A stretch of DNA of 64,000 nucleotides from Alteromonas sp. ASW11-130 (GTDB lineage Bacteria > Pseudomonadota > Gammaproteobacteria > Enterobacterales > Alteromonadaceae): contig NZ_JAPFRE010000027.1 in the NCBI RefSeq assembly GCF_026183735.1, positions 17,703 to 81,702 on the forward strand, in the 5' to 3' direction. Both the position numbers and the translations under genes were made by a program. Shown piece by piece: positions 18,832 through 28,229 of the stretch. A model generated the notes under the pieces. It was given only the letters and a program-made list of their open reading frames with translations. It was not told the DNA's origin and ran no database searches. Numbering within the stretch: the first letter of the stretch is position 1; every line of letters begins with the position of its first letter.

Positions 18832-19563
18832 ATGAAAGCTGCCGTTATTTTTTTCCTCACGATACTGCTTTCTTCTTTTGCTTATGCAGAAAAAGAACGG
18901 CTAAATATTGCCGTTAACTTAGGCCCGCCATGGGCTTATTATGATGCTACTGGTAAAGCTACAGGGATAGATGTTGAGACCATCCGCGCTGTTTTTAACG
19001 AATTAGGCTATACCACTCACTTTTGGATCTTGCCTTATAATCGACTCATTAAAGAATTCAATGACGAAAAATTTGATTTTGCCAGCCCAGCAGCGTTTCA
19101 CTCGGTAGTAGGTTTTCGCACGACTAGATATCTCCCCTATCGTGATGTGGCTATTACCCGCAAGGCGGATGGAATTAGATTGCACAAATGGGAAGATTTA
19201 AAAAGTATGCGAATTGTTGCCTATCAACACGCACTACATGTTCTGGGCCCAGAGTTTGAGAAGGCTGTCTCTTTTTCACATTATATAGAGTTAGCTGAAC
19301 GAGATGTTCAGTTGAAACTACTCGCTTTTGAGCGCACAGACGTGGTGGTTGGAGAAAAGCGGTTACTGCATTATATTTTAAAGGAAAACCACGCTGAGCT
19401 AGAAGTAACCACACACAACATTTTTCCTGTACAACATTATGGCGGTATAGGTTTAGATGAGGCTTTGGTGCAGCAATTTAACCGCGGGGTAAATAGGTTC
19501 ATAAATAACGGGCATTTTGAAAAACTGTTAAACAAATGGGAGCAGAACGTAGACTCCCCCTAG
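18832..19563 (+). CDS. Periplasmic substrate-binding protein, SBP_bac_3 family
   Basis: 243 residues. A signal peptide (AAVIFFLTILLSSFAYA) is followed by the family opening LNIAVNLGPPWAYYDATGKATGIDVETI, then two lobes with the hinge strand RIVAYQHA near the middle and a C-terminal FEKLLNKWEQN. This family binds polar amino acids or related solutes. No permease or ATPase gene is adjacent, so it may serve as an orphan or have a sensory role; related orphans are common in Alteromonadales. Confidence 0.82.
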   Translation: MKAAVIFFLTILLSSFAYAEKERLNIAVNLGPPWAYYDATGKATGIDVETIRAVFNELGYTTHFWILPYNRLIKEFNDEKFDFASPAAFHSVVGFRTTRYLPYRDVAITRKADGIRLHKWEDLKSMRIVAYQHALHVLGPEFEKAVSFSHYIELAERDVQLKLLAFERTDVVVGEKRLLHYILKENHAELEVTTHNIFPVQHYGGIGLDEALVQQFNRGVNRFINNGHFEKLLNKWEQNVDSP

Positions 19564-19576
19564 CTTTTGCAGGTCT

Positions 19577-20542
19577 CTACTCGATAAGCTTTAAGGCTTC
19601 GGCTGTTTGCTCTATTAGATGTTGATTAATCTTAGCGTGCTCCGGGCTCCAGCCCGAGAGAAAGCGATGAAAATCAGCACAGGCTATCGGATACAACTCT
19701 CTCCACTTACTTTCCAGCGCCAGCGGATTAAGCGTTGTTGGCAAGGCATCTTTAAGGGTAGCAAAATAGCGTTGTAGGCAGTCTTCCCAGTAGTTAAGCT
19801 GGTCTTCTTCATGTAGCGCACTTCCAAGAAAATAGGCCACATCAACAATTCCAGGTGCACGACCCGTATACTGAAAATCTACGGCCGCACATGACATGAA
19901 ATCAGGTGAAAAACAAAAGTTAGCAACTTTAGCATCGCCGTGAATGACGGTTTGGTAGGGGCACGTGGCTAGAAGATTATCGAACGTATTGGCGGCAGCC
20001 TTTAATACAGGGTTTTGCGTTTTTGTCAGCTCATCTTGCCGTGTGTTTAGATGCCAATAACTGCCTTGTTCCCACAATTGTGTTCCGTGCTGATTAAAAA
20101 AAACAGCGTGAAAGCGGGCTAACCAATCTAATACACAGTAGCTTTGCGTGACCGTTAAATGTCCGGTTGTCTGCGTATAACCCTCTTCAGCCAAATCACT
20201 CAGCGCAAATAACCAGCCATTTTCCAATTTGGTTAACTTATGCGGACGTGGTAAGGGGGGAAGGGAGGGGTGTGTCGAAAACAGCTGATAAAAACTCATC
20301 TCAACATCGAATGACCGAATTTTTCGACGATGACTGGTTTTAGTTGACCATCCTTTTGGGTGGCTACTTAATGAATCTGGGAGTGTCACGATTTTTACGA
20401 CGACCTTGTCGCCATCTTTTAAGGTGCAGCGAACACAATAACCATAGTCGTTCCACAGGGGCTGTATTAACTCAATTCCGCTTGGATTCGCTATAGGTAG
20501 TTGTTCAGTTAGGATCTTAAGAAAGGGTTGGGAAAGAGACAT
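19577..20542 (-). CDS. Aminoglycoside-phosphotransferase/ecdysteroid-kinase-like protein
   Basis: 321 residues from the ATG at 20542. The kinase-like fold is shown by VVVKIVTLP (ATP-lobe Lys), the catalytic HGDAKVANF (His201-Gly-Asp203, Asn208) and VDFQYTG (Asp222), the equivalents of the Brenner and DFG motifs. The DFQ form is typical of ecdysteroid kinase-like/choline kinase-like proteins; the phosphoryl acceptor is unknown. The gene lies downstream of rne on the same strand, and its ATG sits within the T-run of the rne terminator. A TTG at 20572 in the same frame would start inside the hairpin. Confidence 0.8.
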   Translation of the reverse strand: MSLSQPFLKILTEQLPIANPSGIELIQPLWNDYGYCVRCTLKDGDKVVVKIVTLPDSLSSHPKGWSTKTSHRRKIRSFDVEMSFYQLFSTHPSLPPLPRPHKLTKLENGWLFALSDLAEEGYTQTTGHLTVTQSYCVLDWLARFHAVFFNQHGTQLWEQGSYWHLNTRQDELTKTQNPVLKAAANTFDNLLATCPYQTVIHGDAKVANFCFSPDFMSCAAVDFQYTGRAPGIVDVAYFLGSALHEEDQLNYWEDCLQRYFATLKDALPTTLNPLALESKWRELYPIACADFHRFLSGWSPEHAKINQHLIEQTAEALKLIE

Positions 20543-20570
20543 AAAAAGAGGCCGCACTAATTGCGCGGCC
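20542..20570 (-). terminator. Terminator of rne
   Basis: Minus-strand stem GGCCGC (20565-20570) / GCGGCC (20550-20555), 9-base loop, followed by CTCTTTTT. It lies 10 bases after the rne stop and runs straight into the start codon of the kinase-like gene. Confidence 0.85.
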
Positions 20571-20580
20571 AATATATTTG

Positions 20581-23475
20581 CTATTGACTCGGTGGAAGTG
20601 TCATCGGTGCAGTTGCGCCCGATTTCTTGTATTCCATGCTCGCCTGTCTGCCCGACACATCGACTGCGGGCCGCGAGGAATCGTCACGCGCGGTGAGTGG
20701 CACTTCACCAAACGTAGCGTCTACTTCAGCAGGCAGTGCAGTGGGGTGTGATACGTTCACCTTGCCTTTACCGCTGGCAATCAAAGCAGCTGTAACTACA
20801 ACTGTATTTGCTTTAGTTGACGTAGGTGCTTTTTCTTCCTCAGGCTTCGTTTCCGTCATCATGACAACGCCGGTCTCAGCGTCTTTAGATAAAAGTTCGT
20901 TTGTTTCTGTGTCTTTAGACACATCTTCAGACGGTGTGTCCTCTTCATCTGCTCCTTCAGCAAGGTCAATTTCAACCTGCTTAGGTTCACTGTCTTGGTT
21001 AGAAGCTTCTGCTTTCGAACTATCTTCCGCTGACGTCTCTTCAGGTAAATCAAACTGCAATTCATCTTGCTTGATTTGAGACGTTGCTTCGTCCTCTGCA
21101 ACAACACTATCCACATTTTCCGGCTTATCATTCGATTTCTTACGACGCTGACCAGCAGCTCTTACATGTCTAGGAGATCGTCTGCTTCTACTGCGAGAAG
21201 AGGTGTTTTCATTTTCACTCTGCTCGTCGGCAGAAGATGTTGACTCAATTATTGGTTCAACTTTATCTTCAGCAATAGTTTCGACAGAAACGCTAGGTTT
21301 ATCTTCAACTGGCTTAGATGGCTGCTTCTTTATCTCGGGTTTGTCAGCAGGTTTTTGTGTTTGTTTCAGAGGCTGAGCGTCTGCTTTCGGCGCTGAGTCC
21401 TGAGATTTGTTTACCTGTTGCTTTGGTGCTGAAGCGTCTGAATCCTGTAGACGTACACTACGTCTACCATCGCGGCGCTTACGCCGTTCTGTAACCTGCT
21501 TCTTTTTATGGGAGGTCGATTTATCCTGACCTTCCTTCTGCACGACATTCTCTTGCGACTTTACATTATCGTCCTGAGTACTTTTACGATTGCGGTTTTT
21601 GTTTCGTGAGCGTTTATCATCCGGACGTTGATTTGTGTCGTCTTTGTTATCTTGCGAACCACGGTCATTACGCTTGTTCTTATTGTGTGAGCGACGAGGC
21701 TTTCTGTCGTCATCTCGGCGAGAACGAGAAGGTTGTTTTTTCCGAACATCTGGGGTGGGTTTAGCTTCTTCTTCTTTTTCACTACTTGTGAATAAGCTTT
21801 TTATCCATCCTGAAATCTTTTTAACAAATGAATCTGAAGGCGTATCAGCTTTTTCTACTTGCTGCACCACTGGTGCCTGGGTAGGAGCAACCAGGCCTTG
21901 TAAAGCAGGTTCTTCCCGCTTGCCGATTTCCGCAGCAGGCTTACTGGTTTCCACTTCACTTAGCTCTGTCAGTTCAATGTTATAGCTTACGTCGGTTACT
22001 TTTTCTTCAGGACGTCTGCGTGTGACCTGGTAATGCGGTGTTTGTAAGTTAGCATTAGGGATAAGCACCAGCTCAACGTTATAGCGTTTTTCTATGGTTC
22101 GCACAGCACGGCGCTTTTCGTTGAGTAAATAGGTTGCGACTGAAACAGGAAGTTGCGCTTCAATCTGACCTGTATTGTCTTTGATCGCTTCTTCTTCAAT
22201 AATGCGTAAAATCGACAATGCCAGAGACTCGGTACCGCGTATGGTGCCATGGCCCGAACAGCGTGGGCATACATGGTGCGCTGACTCGCCAAGAGAAGGG
22301 CGCAAACGCTGACGTGACATTTCTAATAAACCAAAACGAGAAATACGGCCAAGTTGAACCCGGGCACGATCATTTCTGACCGCCTCTTTCATACGGTTCT
22401 CAACTTCGCGCTGGTGGCGCACGGGTGTCATATCGATAAAGTCGATTACTACCAGCCCACCAAGGTCACGTAAGCGTAACTGACGTGCAATTTCATCTGC
22501 TGCTTCTAGATTGGTATTAAACGCAGTTTCTTCAATATCGCCGCCCTTTGTAGCACGAGCTGAGTTGATATCAATTGAAGTTAGTGCTTCAGTAGGATCG
22601 ATTACAATAGACCCTCCTGACGGCAAGCGAACCTCACGTTGGAATGCGGATTCAATCTGGCTTTCAATTTGGAAGTGACTGAATAAAGGAACATCACCAC
22701 TGTATTGTTTAACGCGATTAGCAAAATCAGGACGTACCAGACGAATGTGCTGCAGGGCCTGTTCATAAACACTTGTTTTATCAATGAGGATTTCGCCGAT
22801 ATCACGACGTAAATAGTCGCGAATCGCTCTGACGATAACGTTGCTTTCCTGATGTATCAGGAATGGGGCAGGGCGTTCTTTGGCGACACTAGATACGGCT
22901 TCCCAATGGGTGAGTAGGACTTTTAAATCCCATTCCAGCTCTTCGTAGGACTTGCCTACGCCTGCGGTACGTACTATTAAGCCCATTCCGTCGGGTAAAT
23001 TTAATTTATTTAAGGATTCTTTAAGTTCAGTGCGCTCGTCACCCTCTATCCGGCGAGAGATCCCTCCAGCACGAGGGTTGTTAGGCATCAGAACTAAATA
23101 ACTGCCAGCGAGTGAAAGAAAGGTCGTTAATGCGGCACCTTTTTGGCCACGCTCTTCCTTGTCTATTTGAATAATAACTTCCTGACCTTCTTTGATCACA
23201 TCTTTGATATTTGGTCGGCCATCAAATCTATAGCCATCAGGGAAGTAAGTACGTGCAATTTCTTTGAGGGGTAGGAAGCCATGGCGTTCAGCGCCATAGT
23301 CAACAAAGGCTGCCTCTAAACTGGGTTCAACTCGCGTGATTTTACCTTTGTATATGTTGGCTTTTTTCTGCTCGTGTCCAGGGCTTTCTATATCAAGATC
23401 ATACAACCGTTGCCCATCTACAAGGGCTACGCGCAACTCTTCTTGTTGAGTTGCATTAATTAACATTCTTTTCAT
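20581..23475 (-). CDS. rne: Ribonuclease E
   Basis: Membrane-associated endoribonuclease and degradosome scaffold, 964 residues. The ATG at 23475 is chosen because the protein then begins [16 protein letters not shown], as in E. coli; the frame is open 9 codons further. Seen: S1 domain (about 35-125), 5'-sensor and DNase I-like catalytic core with the magnesium site VIDFIDM, the zinc link CPRCSGHG (about 404-411), then a long charged, low-complexity C-terminal half. In it an amphipathic helix ([13 protein letters not shown]) corresponds to the membrane anchor, and [17 protein letters not shown] to the second arginine-rich RNA-binding region. The C-terminus [10 protein letters not shown] is conserved. 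It is divergent from rluC with a long leader. Confidence 0.97.
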   Translation of the reverse strand: MKRMLINATQQEELRVALVDGQRLYDLDIESPGHEQKKANIYKGKITRVEPSLEAAFVDYGAERHGFLPLKEIARTYFPDGYRFDGRPNIKDVIKEGQEVIIQIDKEERGQKGAALTTFLSLAGSYLVLMPNNPRAGGISRRIEGDERTELKESLNKLNLPDGMGLIVRTAGVGKSYEELEWDLKVLLTHWEAVSSVAKERPAPFLIHQESNVIVRAIRDYLRRDIGEILIDKTSVYEQALQHIRLVRPDFANRVKQYSGDVPLFSHFQIESQIESAFQREVRLPSGGSIVIDPTEALTSIDINSARATKGGDIEETAFNTNLEAADEIARQLRLRDLGGLVVIDFIDMTPVRHQREVENRMKEAVRNDRARVQLGRISRFGLLEMSRQRLRPSLGESAHHVCPRCSGHGTIRGTESLALSILRIIEEEAIKDNTGQIEAQLPVSVATYLLNEKRRAVRTIEKRYNVELVLIPNANLQTPHYQVTRRRPEEKVTDVSYNIELTELSEVETSKPAAEIGKREEPALQGLVAPTQAPVVQQVEKADTPSDSFVKKISGWIKSLFTSSEKEEEAKPTPDVRKKQPSRSRRDDDRKPRRSHNKNKRNDRGSQDNKDDTNQRPDDKRSRNKNRNRKSTQDDNVKSQENVVQKEGQDKSTSHKKKQVTERRKRRDGRRSVRLQDSDASAPKQQVNKSQDSAPKADAQPLKQTQKPADKPEIKKQPSKPVEDKPSVSVETIAEDKVEPIIESTSSADEQSENENTSSRSRSRRSPRHVRAAGQRRKKSNDKPENVDSVVAEDEATSQIKQDELQFDLPEETSAEDSSKAEASNQDSEPKQVEIDLAEGADEEDTPSEDVSKDTETNELLSKDAETGVVMMTETKPEEEKAPTSTKANTVVVTAALIASGKGKVNVSHPTALPAEVDATFGEVPLTARDDSSRPAVDVSGRQASMEYKKSGATAPMTLPPSQ

Positions 23476-24109
23476 TGTATCTAACTCTGCATAAACAGCC
23501 ATTTAGACACAAAATTAAAGTGACATGTGCAAACCCTCACCGCGCAACCTCACGGCTGGACGGGGACCTTGTTGTAATGTCGTATTACCCAATAAATAAC
23601 TTGTTTAGCGCTGAGATTCTCATGTAAGCGCGTCACTGGGTGTCGGGAACGACGGCCCTGATAACTATTCAAATGTAATCTTCCACACCGACTTTTCGCC
23701 AGCGCAGCTGTCAATTCAATTCTGTAATTCTAAACGGCGAACTTCATTGTTTGTTACGTCATATCGCAGGGTGTTCAAAAATGCTTTAGTACTGCATTTT
23801 TTACTACTTTGGCGCTTACATTTTTTAGGCTGGCCAACGCGAAAGAGCATGGTTTAACTTTTTTACAGTTTGTTCAACCGATTTTATCTTCTTTTTAACT
23901 TCTGAAAATAAAACAAGGAGATTATGGCATCAAACCTAGTAATTTAGCAAGAAAACACTTTTATCTTTCCACTATTTAACTTAATTAAGGGGCTCTATTC
24001 GCATTTCCACTAGCATTTTTTCCATTAGAACCAGAAAATATGACGCAATCCCATTTAATTTTTTATTTTCAATAGTGTTGTATTGACCGAATGCAGTATA
24101 CTGCGCGAC
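23476..24109. promoter_or_regulatory. Divergent rne/rluC region, including the long rne leader
   Basis: 634 bp without genes. In E. coli the long rne leader mediates autoregulation by RNase E; the length here is consistent with the same, but I did not resolve the hairpins. On the rluC side a 12-bp palindrome GCAGTATACTGC (24093-24104) contains a TATACT (24097-24102) ending 7 bases before the rluC ATG; no good -35 element accompanies it. Confidence 0.45.
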
Positions 24110-25054
24110 ATGAATACAGAAGTGAATAATTCCGTTCGATTTATTGAGGTTGACGAAGAGTACGCCGGTCAACGTATTGATAATTTTTTGAAAACGCAGC
24201 TTAAAGGTGTACCTAAAAGCCTGATTTACCGCATCCTGCGTAAAGGAGAGGTGCGGGTAAATAAAGGGCGTGTCAAGCCAGAATATAAATTGTGTCCGCA
24301 AGATGTGGTGCGTGTACCGCCTGTCAGAGTTTCAGAAGGCACGCCAACGCCCTCTCCGAAATTGCAAAAAGTAGCAGAGTTAGAATCGCAAATTTTGTTT
24401 GAAGATGATCGCTTATTGGTTATTAATAAAGCTTCAGGTACTGCTGTACACGGTGGGAGTGGCTTAAGCTTTGGCTTGATTGAAGGCTTGCGGGCTTTAC
24501 GTCCACAAGCGAAATTTTTAGAGTTGGTTCACCGTTTGGACCGAGATACTTCAGGTTGTATCCTGATTGCGAAACGACGGTCAGCACTACGTCATATGCA
24601 TGAACAGTTACGCAATGGACAAATGGATAAGCGTTATCAGGCACTTGTGATGGGGAGTTGGCCTGCGTCCCGCTTTAAAGTTAAAGCACCATTGCAAAAA
24701 AATGTTTTGCAATCGGGTGAGCGAATGGTCAATGTCAGTGAACAGGGAAAACCTTCAGAAACGCGCTATCGCATTTTGCAGCAATTCGATAACGCGACAC
24801 TAGTTGAAGCCTCACCGATAACAGGTCGTACACACCAAATCAGGGTTCACTGCCAACATGCTGGCCACCCTATAGCGTGCGATCCTAAATATGGTGACGC
24901 ACAATTTGATGCTTTTGTTCAAGCAAAAGGATTACGTCGACTATTTTTGCACGCAGCAAAGATAAGTCTATTTCACCCCAAAACAGAACAGCCTATTTCC
25001 TTTGAAGCACCTTTAGACGATCAACTAAAAAATATTTTAAGGCAGTTAGCATGA
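24110..25054 (+). CDS. rluC: 23S rRNA pseudouridine synthase RluC
   Basis: Makes pseudouridine at 23S rRNA positions 955, 2504 and 2580 in E. coli. 314 residues from the ATG at 24110, which aligns with E. coli; the frame opens 9 codons earlier at a TTG. The N-terminal S4 RNA-binding domain (QRIDNFLKTQLKGVPKSLIYR) is followed by the catalytic HRLDRDTSG with Asp144 as nucleophile, then GRTHQIRVH. No Shine-Dalgarno is present before the ATG. The stop overlaps the HAD gene by 4 bases, so the pair forms an operon. Confidence 0.96.
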   Translation: MNTEVNNSVRFIEVDEEYAGQRIDNFLKTQLKGVPKSLIYRILRKGEVRVNKGRVKPEYKLCPQDVVRVPPVRVSEGTPTPSPKLQKVAELESQILFEDDRLLVINKASGTAVHGGSGLSFGLIEGLRALRPQAKFLELVHRLDRDTSGCILIAKRRSALRHMHEQLRNGQMDKRYQALVMGSWPASRFKVKAPLQKNVLQSGERMVNVSEQGKPSETRYRILQQFDNATLVEASPITGRTHQIRVHCQHAGHPIACDPKYGDAQFDAFVQAKGLRRLFLHAAKISLFHPKTEQPISFEAPLDDQLKNILRQLA

Positions 25055-25719
25055 AGCAGTACGAACTTATAATTTTCGATTGGGATGGAACCCTGATGGA
25101 CTCTGCTGCCAAAATTGTCAGCTGTATGCAAATTGCCGCCAAGCAGTGCGATATGCCAGTGCCTAGTTTTGAACAAGTTAGTCATATTATAGGAATTAGT
25201 TTAAAACCTGCAATTAAGCAACTGTTCCAAATTAACGATGATGGGTTGGTCGAAAGCTTAAAACAAGCTTATAAAGTGGCGTATCTTCAACAGGATACTA
25301 CCCCGTGTCCCTTATTTAATGGAACCGAAGCGATGCTTACCCAATTAAAAGCGAGCGATATAATGTTGGGAGTGGCGACGGGTAAAGCCCGCCGAGGACT
25401 GGAAAGAGCTTGGAAAAATACAGGTACAGGACATTTTTTTACCGTCTCCCGGTGTGCTGATGAAGCAGACTCTAAACCCTCACCTGATATGTTAATGCAA
25501 ATACTCGAAGAAACTGCGATTGGTGCGGATAGGGCGCTGATGGTAGGTGATACCACTTACGATATGGCTATGGCCCAAGCCATAGGTATGGATCGGGTAG
25601 GGGTCTCTTATGGGGTGCATGCACCGGTTAATTTACAAGCCCACAACCCCCTTAAAATTGTACACAATATTGCCGAGCTTAACGCGTTTATATTACCTCA
25701 TACTCAGGCTTTTGTCTGA
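25051..25719 (+). CDS. HAD-superfamily hydrolase (phosphoglycolate phosphatase-like)
   Basis: 222 residues. Motif I FDWDGTLMDS (nucleophile Asp10), motif II threonine in GVATGKARRGL, Lys in SKPSPDML and motif IV GDTTYDMAMA. The alpha-helical cap between motifs I and II makes it subclass I, like Gph. This neighbour of rluC is conserved in gammaproteobacteria; its physiological substrate is not known, so no symbol is given. It overlaps rluC by 4 bases and, tail to tail, yceF by 16 bases. Confidence 0.88.
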   Translation: MKQYELIIFDWDGTLMDSAAKIVSCMQIAAKQCDMPVPSFEQVSHIIGISLKPAIKQLFQINDDGLVESLKQAYKVAYLQQDTTPCPLFNGTEAMLTQLKASDIMLGVATGKARRGLERAWKNTGTGHFFTVSRCADEADSKPSPDMLMQILEETAIGADRALMVGDTTYDMAMAQAIGMDRVGVSYGVHAPVNLQAHNPLKIVHNIAELNAFILPHTQAFV

Positions 25720-26321
25720 GTAGCGAGCGCAAGTAAATCAATATCAAACTCTGCCAACATCTCCCGCAGCAAAATTAGAGGCATACCAATAAGCGCATTT
25801 GGATCGCGTGAGCTGAGACGTTCAAACAATAATATCCCTCTGCCTTCTGCTTTGAAGCTACCAGCACAATCATAGGGCTGTTCACTTCGAAGATAACTGA
25901 CTATATCTTTTTCATCTAACCGCCTGAACTTTACCTTGGTAACTTCAGTTCTCACAATGCTTCTATTGATTTCAGCGCAATATAGGCAGACGGCACTGAA
26001 AAACGTCACCGTTTTTCCCTGACAATAGGTAAGTTGCTGTTTAGCCTTATCAAAATTTCCAGCTTTACCAAGTATAAGTTGATTGCCATTAATATCCACA
26101 GACGCGGTTTGGTCGCTTCCTATAATTATTGAGCTAGGGTATTGGTCAGCCACTTTTTGTGCTTTAGCTTTAGCCAGCCTTTCAGCTAACGATTTTGCTG
26201 ATTCAGATGATGAAGACGATTCATCGATATCAGGAGCGGCTGATTTTATGCGTAGCCCCAACGCAGACAGTTGTTGTTGTCGATAAGCTGAAGAGCTTGC
26301 TAATATAATTGGTTGAGACAT
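25704..26321 (-). CDS. yceF: Maf-family nucleotide pyrophosphatase YceF (7-methyl-GTP type)
   Basis: 205 residues. Maf/YceF proteins hydrolyse modified NTPs; the YceF group prefers m7GTP. Seen: N-terminal ILASSSAYRQQQL, the acidic PDIDES, the GSDQTA motif with the catalytic Asp, and the C-terminal CAGSFKAEGRGILLFERL ... RDPNALIGMPL, which matches YceF rather than YhdE. The genomic position next to yceD-rpmF supports this. The start ATG fits the family length. Confidence 0.92.
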   Translation of the reverse strand: MSQPIILASSSAYRQQQLSALGLRIKSAAPDIDESSSSSESAKSLAERLAKAKAQKVADQYPSSIIIGSDQTASVDINGNQLILGKAGNFDKAKQQLTYCQGKTVTFFSAVCLYCAEINRSIVRTEVTKVKFRRLDEKDIVSYLRSEQPYDCAGSFKAEGRGILLFERLSSRDPNALIGMPLILLREMLAEFDIDLLALATQTKA

Positions 26322-26446
26322 AAAATTTATTTATTTTTAACAAGTTATGGGTGTTAAAGGGGCAAACGTAATGCGTTTGTAGTCAATTTGCAAAACTATA
26401 CGCCGAATTGCTGTTCAAAAAATGATTCGTAAACGTCAACAAACCT

Positions 26447-26475
26447 TTGACATAAAACGGTTGACTCTATATTAT
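26447..26475 (+). promoter_or_regulatory. Sigma-70 promoter of the yceD-rpmF-plsX-fab operon
   Basis: Perfect -35 TTGACA (26447-26452), 17-bp spacer, -10 TATTAT (26470-26475). Transcription should begin around 26482-26485, at or within three bases of the yceD ATG (26485), implying a leaderless or nearly leaderless mRNA. Confidence 0.85.
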
Positions 26476-26484
26476 GCGCGCCCT

Positions 26485-27012
26485 ATGCAGAAAGTGAAAT
26501 TACCGCAATCAGTCGATCCGTTCAAGAGTGCAATGAAACGCTCTGATTATCAGGGTATTCTTGCATCCAAAGATATGGCGAGGCTGCTCGATGCAGTTGT
26601 TTCGTGTGAAGATGCAATTGAAGTGGATGTACAGTTCGAAAAAGACGCGCAGGGTCTTACTGTTTTTCACGGCAATTTATCAACACAGGTATCACTTATC
26701 TGTCAGCGGTGTAATGGTGAGTTTACTTACCCGCTTCATGTGAAATTCTGTTTTAGCCCAGTGCAGGGGCCAGAAGATACTGAAGTATTACCCGAAGCTT
26801 ACGATCCGGTAGAGGTCAACGACCACGGAGAAGTTAATTTACTTCAATTATTTGAAGACGAATTGATTTTATCATTACCCTTAGTAGCCCTTCATGCAGA
26901 GAAGGATTGCCCGGTGGGTGAAGATGATATGCAATTTGGCAAACTTTCACCGGAACAAGAGCGCCCAAACCCTTTCGCGGTTTTGAAAGAACTTAAGCGA
27001 GACCAGGAGTAA
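26485..27012 (+). CDS. yceD: YceD (DUF177) 23S rRNA accumulation protein
   Basis: 175 residues from the ATG at 26485, giving the family start MQKVKLPQSVDPFKSA; a frame open from 26422 would begin upstream of the promoter. Two Cys pairs region (CQRCNGEF) suggests a metal-binding centre, and the end PNPFAVLKELK is conserved. YceD is needed for normal 23S rRNA levels in some bacteria and is nearly always next to rpmF. It has no Shine-Dalgarno. rpmF follows by 3 bases. Confidence 0.93.
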   Translation: MQKVKLPQSVDPFKSAMKRSDYQGILASKDMARLLDAVVSCEDAIEVDVQFEKDAQGLTVFHGNLSTQVSLICQRCNGEFTYPLHVKFCFSPVQGPEDTEVLPEAYDPVEVNDHGEVNLLQLFEDELILSLPLVALHAEKDCPVGEDDMQFGKLSPEQERPNPFAVLKELKRDQE

Positions 27013-27015
27013 GTT

Positions 27016-27186
27016 ATGGCAGTACAACAAAATCGTAAAACGCGTGCTAAGCGCGGCATGCGTCGCTCACACGATGCATTGACAGGCGCGACTTTGTCTG
27101 TCGATTCAACGTCGGGTGAAACACACCGTCGTCACCACGTAACCGTTGATGGTTACTATAAAGGCAAAAAGGTCATCGATCGCTAA
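27016..27186 (+). CDS. rpmF: 50S ribosomal protein L32
   Basis: 56 residues beginning [20 protein letters not shown], the standard bacterial L32 start, and ending [11 protein letters not shown]. This is the Cys-free form (no zinc-binding cysteines), as in E. coli. An AGGAG site within the yceD end drives translation. It lies between yceD and plsX in the conserved order. Confidence 0.97.
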   Translation: MAVQQNRKTRAKRGMRRSHDALTGATLSVDSTSGETHRRHHVTVDGYYKGKKVIDR

Positions 27187-27203
27187 GCGACCGGTATACA
27201 ATT

Positions 27204-28229
27204 TTGTCTAAACTAACCATTGCGTTAGATATCATGGGGGGCGATCATGGTCCCCCAGTTACTCTACCTGCAGCCATCAAGGCTATTCAGCAGCATCCTG
27301 ATTTTTATTTTATCCTATGTGGCAAAGAATCTGTCATTACACCTTCGTTGCACGCACTTACGCCTAAACAACGCCAACGGTTGACTGTTGAGCACTGCGA
27401 GCAAGTAGTTGAAATGGGTGAGTCGCCTACTTCAGCTTTGCGTACAAAAAAAAGCTCATCTATGCGCAAGATTATCGAATTGGTTAATGAAGGTGTGGCT
27501 GATGCTTGCGTAAGCGCGGGCAATACAGGAGCCTTGTTAACGTTAGCTTTCTATATATTAAAAACATTACCAGGGATAGACAGGCCCGCGTTGATTTCGA
27601 TGATGCCCACCGCTGAACATCACAAAGTCTTTTTGCTCGACTTAGGTGCTAATGTTAACTGTACATCTGAAACATTGTTTCAATATGGCGTGATGGGTTC
27701 TGTGCTTGCCGAACAAATTAGTGGTATAGCCAGACCTAGAGTGGCCTTGTTAAATGTAGGTGAAGAAGATATAAAGGGTAATGCCCAGGTCAAACACGCA
27801 GACCAGTTATTTAAGGACGCAGCCGAACTTAACTATATTGGTTATGTCGAAGGTGATGATATTTTCACCGATAATGCTGATGTGGTGGTCACTGATGGCT
27901 TTACCGGAAACGTAGCATTGAAATCCAGTGAAGGGTTAGCGAAACTTGTTATAAGCGAGCTACGGCAACAGTCTCAGGCTAATGTGTTCACACGCTTAAT
28001 GGCGAAAATTGCCTTACCGTTACTAAAATCTATCTATAATAGGGTGAACCCCGACCAGTATAACGGCGCCAGTTTGATAGGATTGCGCGGAATTGTTGTA
28101 AAGAGTCACGGTAATGCCTCTTCAGACGCTTTCTACTATGCGATTTTAGAAGCAATGCAGGAAGCCAGAATGGGTGTTCCAGAAAAAATAAAAAACAAAA
28201 TAGAAACCGTTTTGTTGGAGCAGCTTTGA
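27204..28229 (+). CDS. plsX: Phosphate acyltransferase PlsX
   Basis: Converts acyl-ACP and phosphate to acyl-phosphate for phosphatidic acid synthesis. 341 residues from a TTG at 27204; no upstream ATG is in frame after rpmF, and the next ATG cuts into the DIMGGDHG motif. Other family blocks: [39 protein letters not shown]. No strong ribosome site is seen, so translation may depend on coupling to rpmF (17-base gap). The stop overlaps fabH. Confidence 0.96.
   Translation: MSKLTIALDIMGGDHGPPVTLPAAIKAIQQHPDFYFILCGKESVITPSLHALTPKQRQRLTVEHCEQVVEMGESPTSALRTKKSSSMRKIIELVNEGVADACVSAGNTGALLTLAFYILKTLPGIDRPALISMMPTAEHHKVFLLDLGANVNCTSETLFQYGVMGSVLAEQISGIARPRVALLNVGEEDIKGNAQVKHADQLFKDAAELNYIGYVEGDDIFTDNADVVVTDGFTGNVALKSSEGLAKLVISELRQQSQANVFTRLMAKIALPLLKSIYNRVNPDQYNGASLIGLRGIVVKSHGNASSDAFYYAILEAMQEARMGVPEKIKNKIETVLLEQL

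Noticed and set aside
24083..24109. Longer rluC start from the TTG at 24083
   Set aside because: The added codons overlap the likely -10 box, and the ATG at 24110 matches E. coli RluC.
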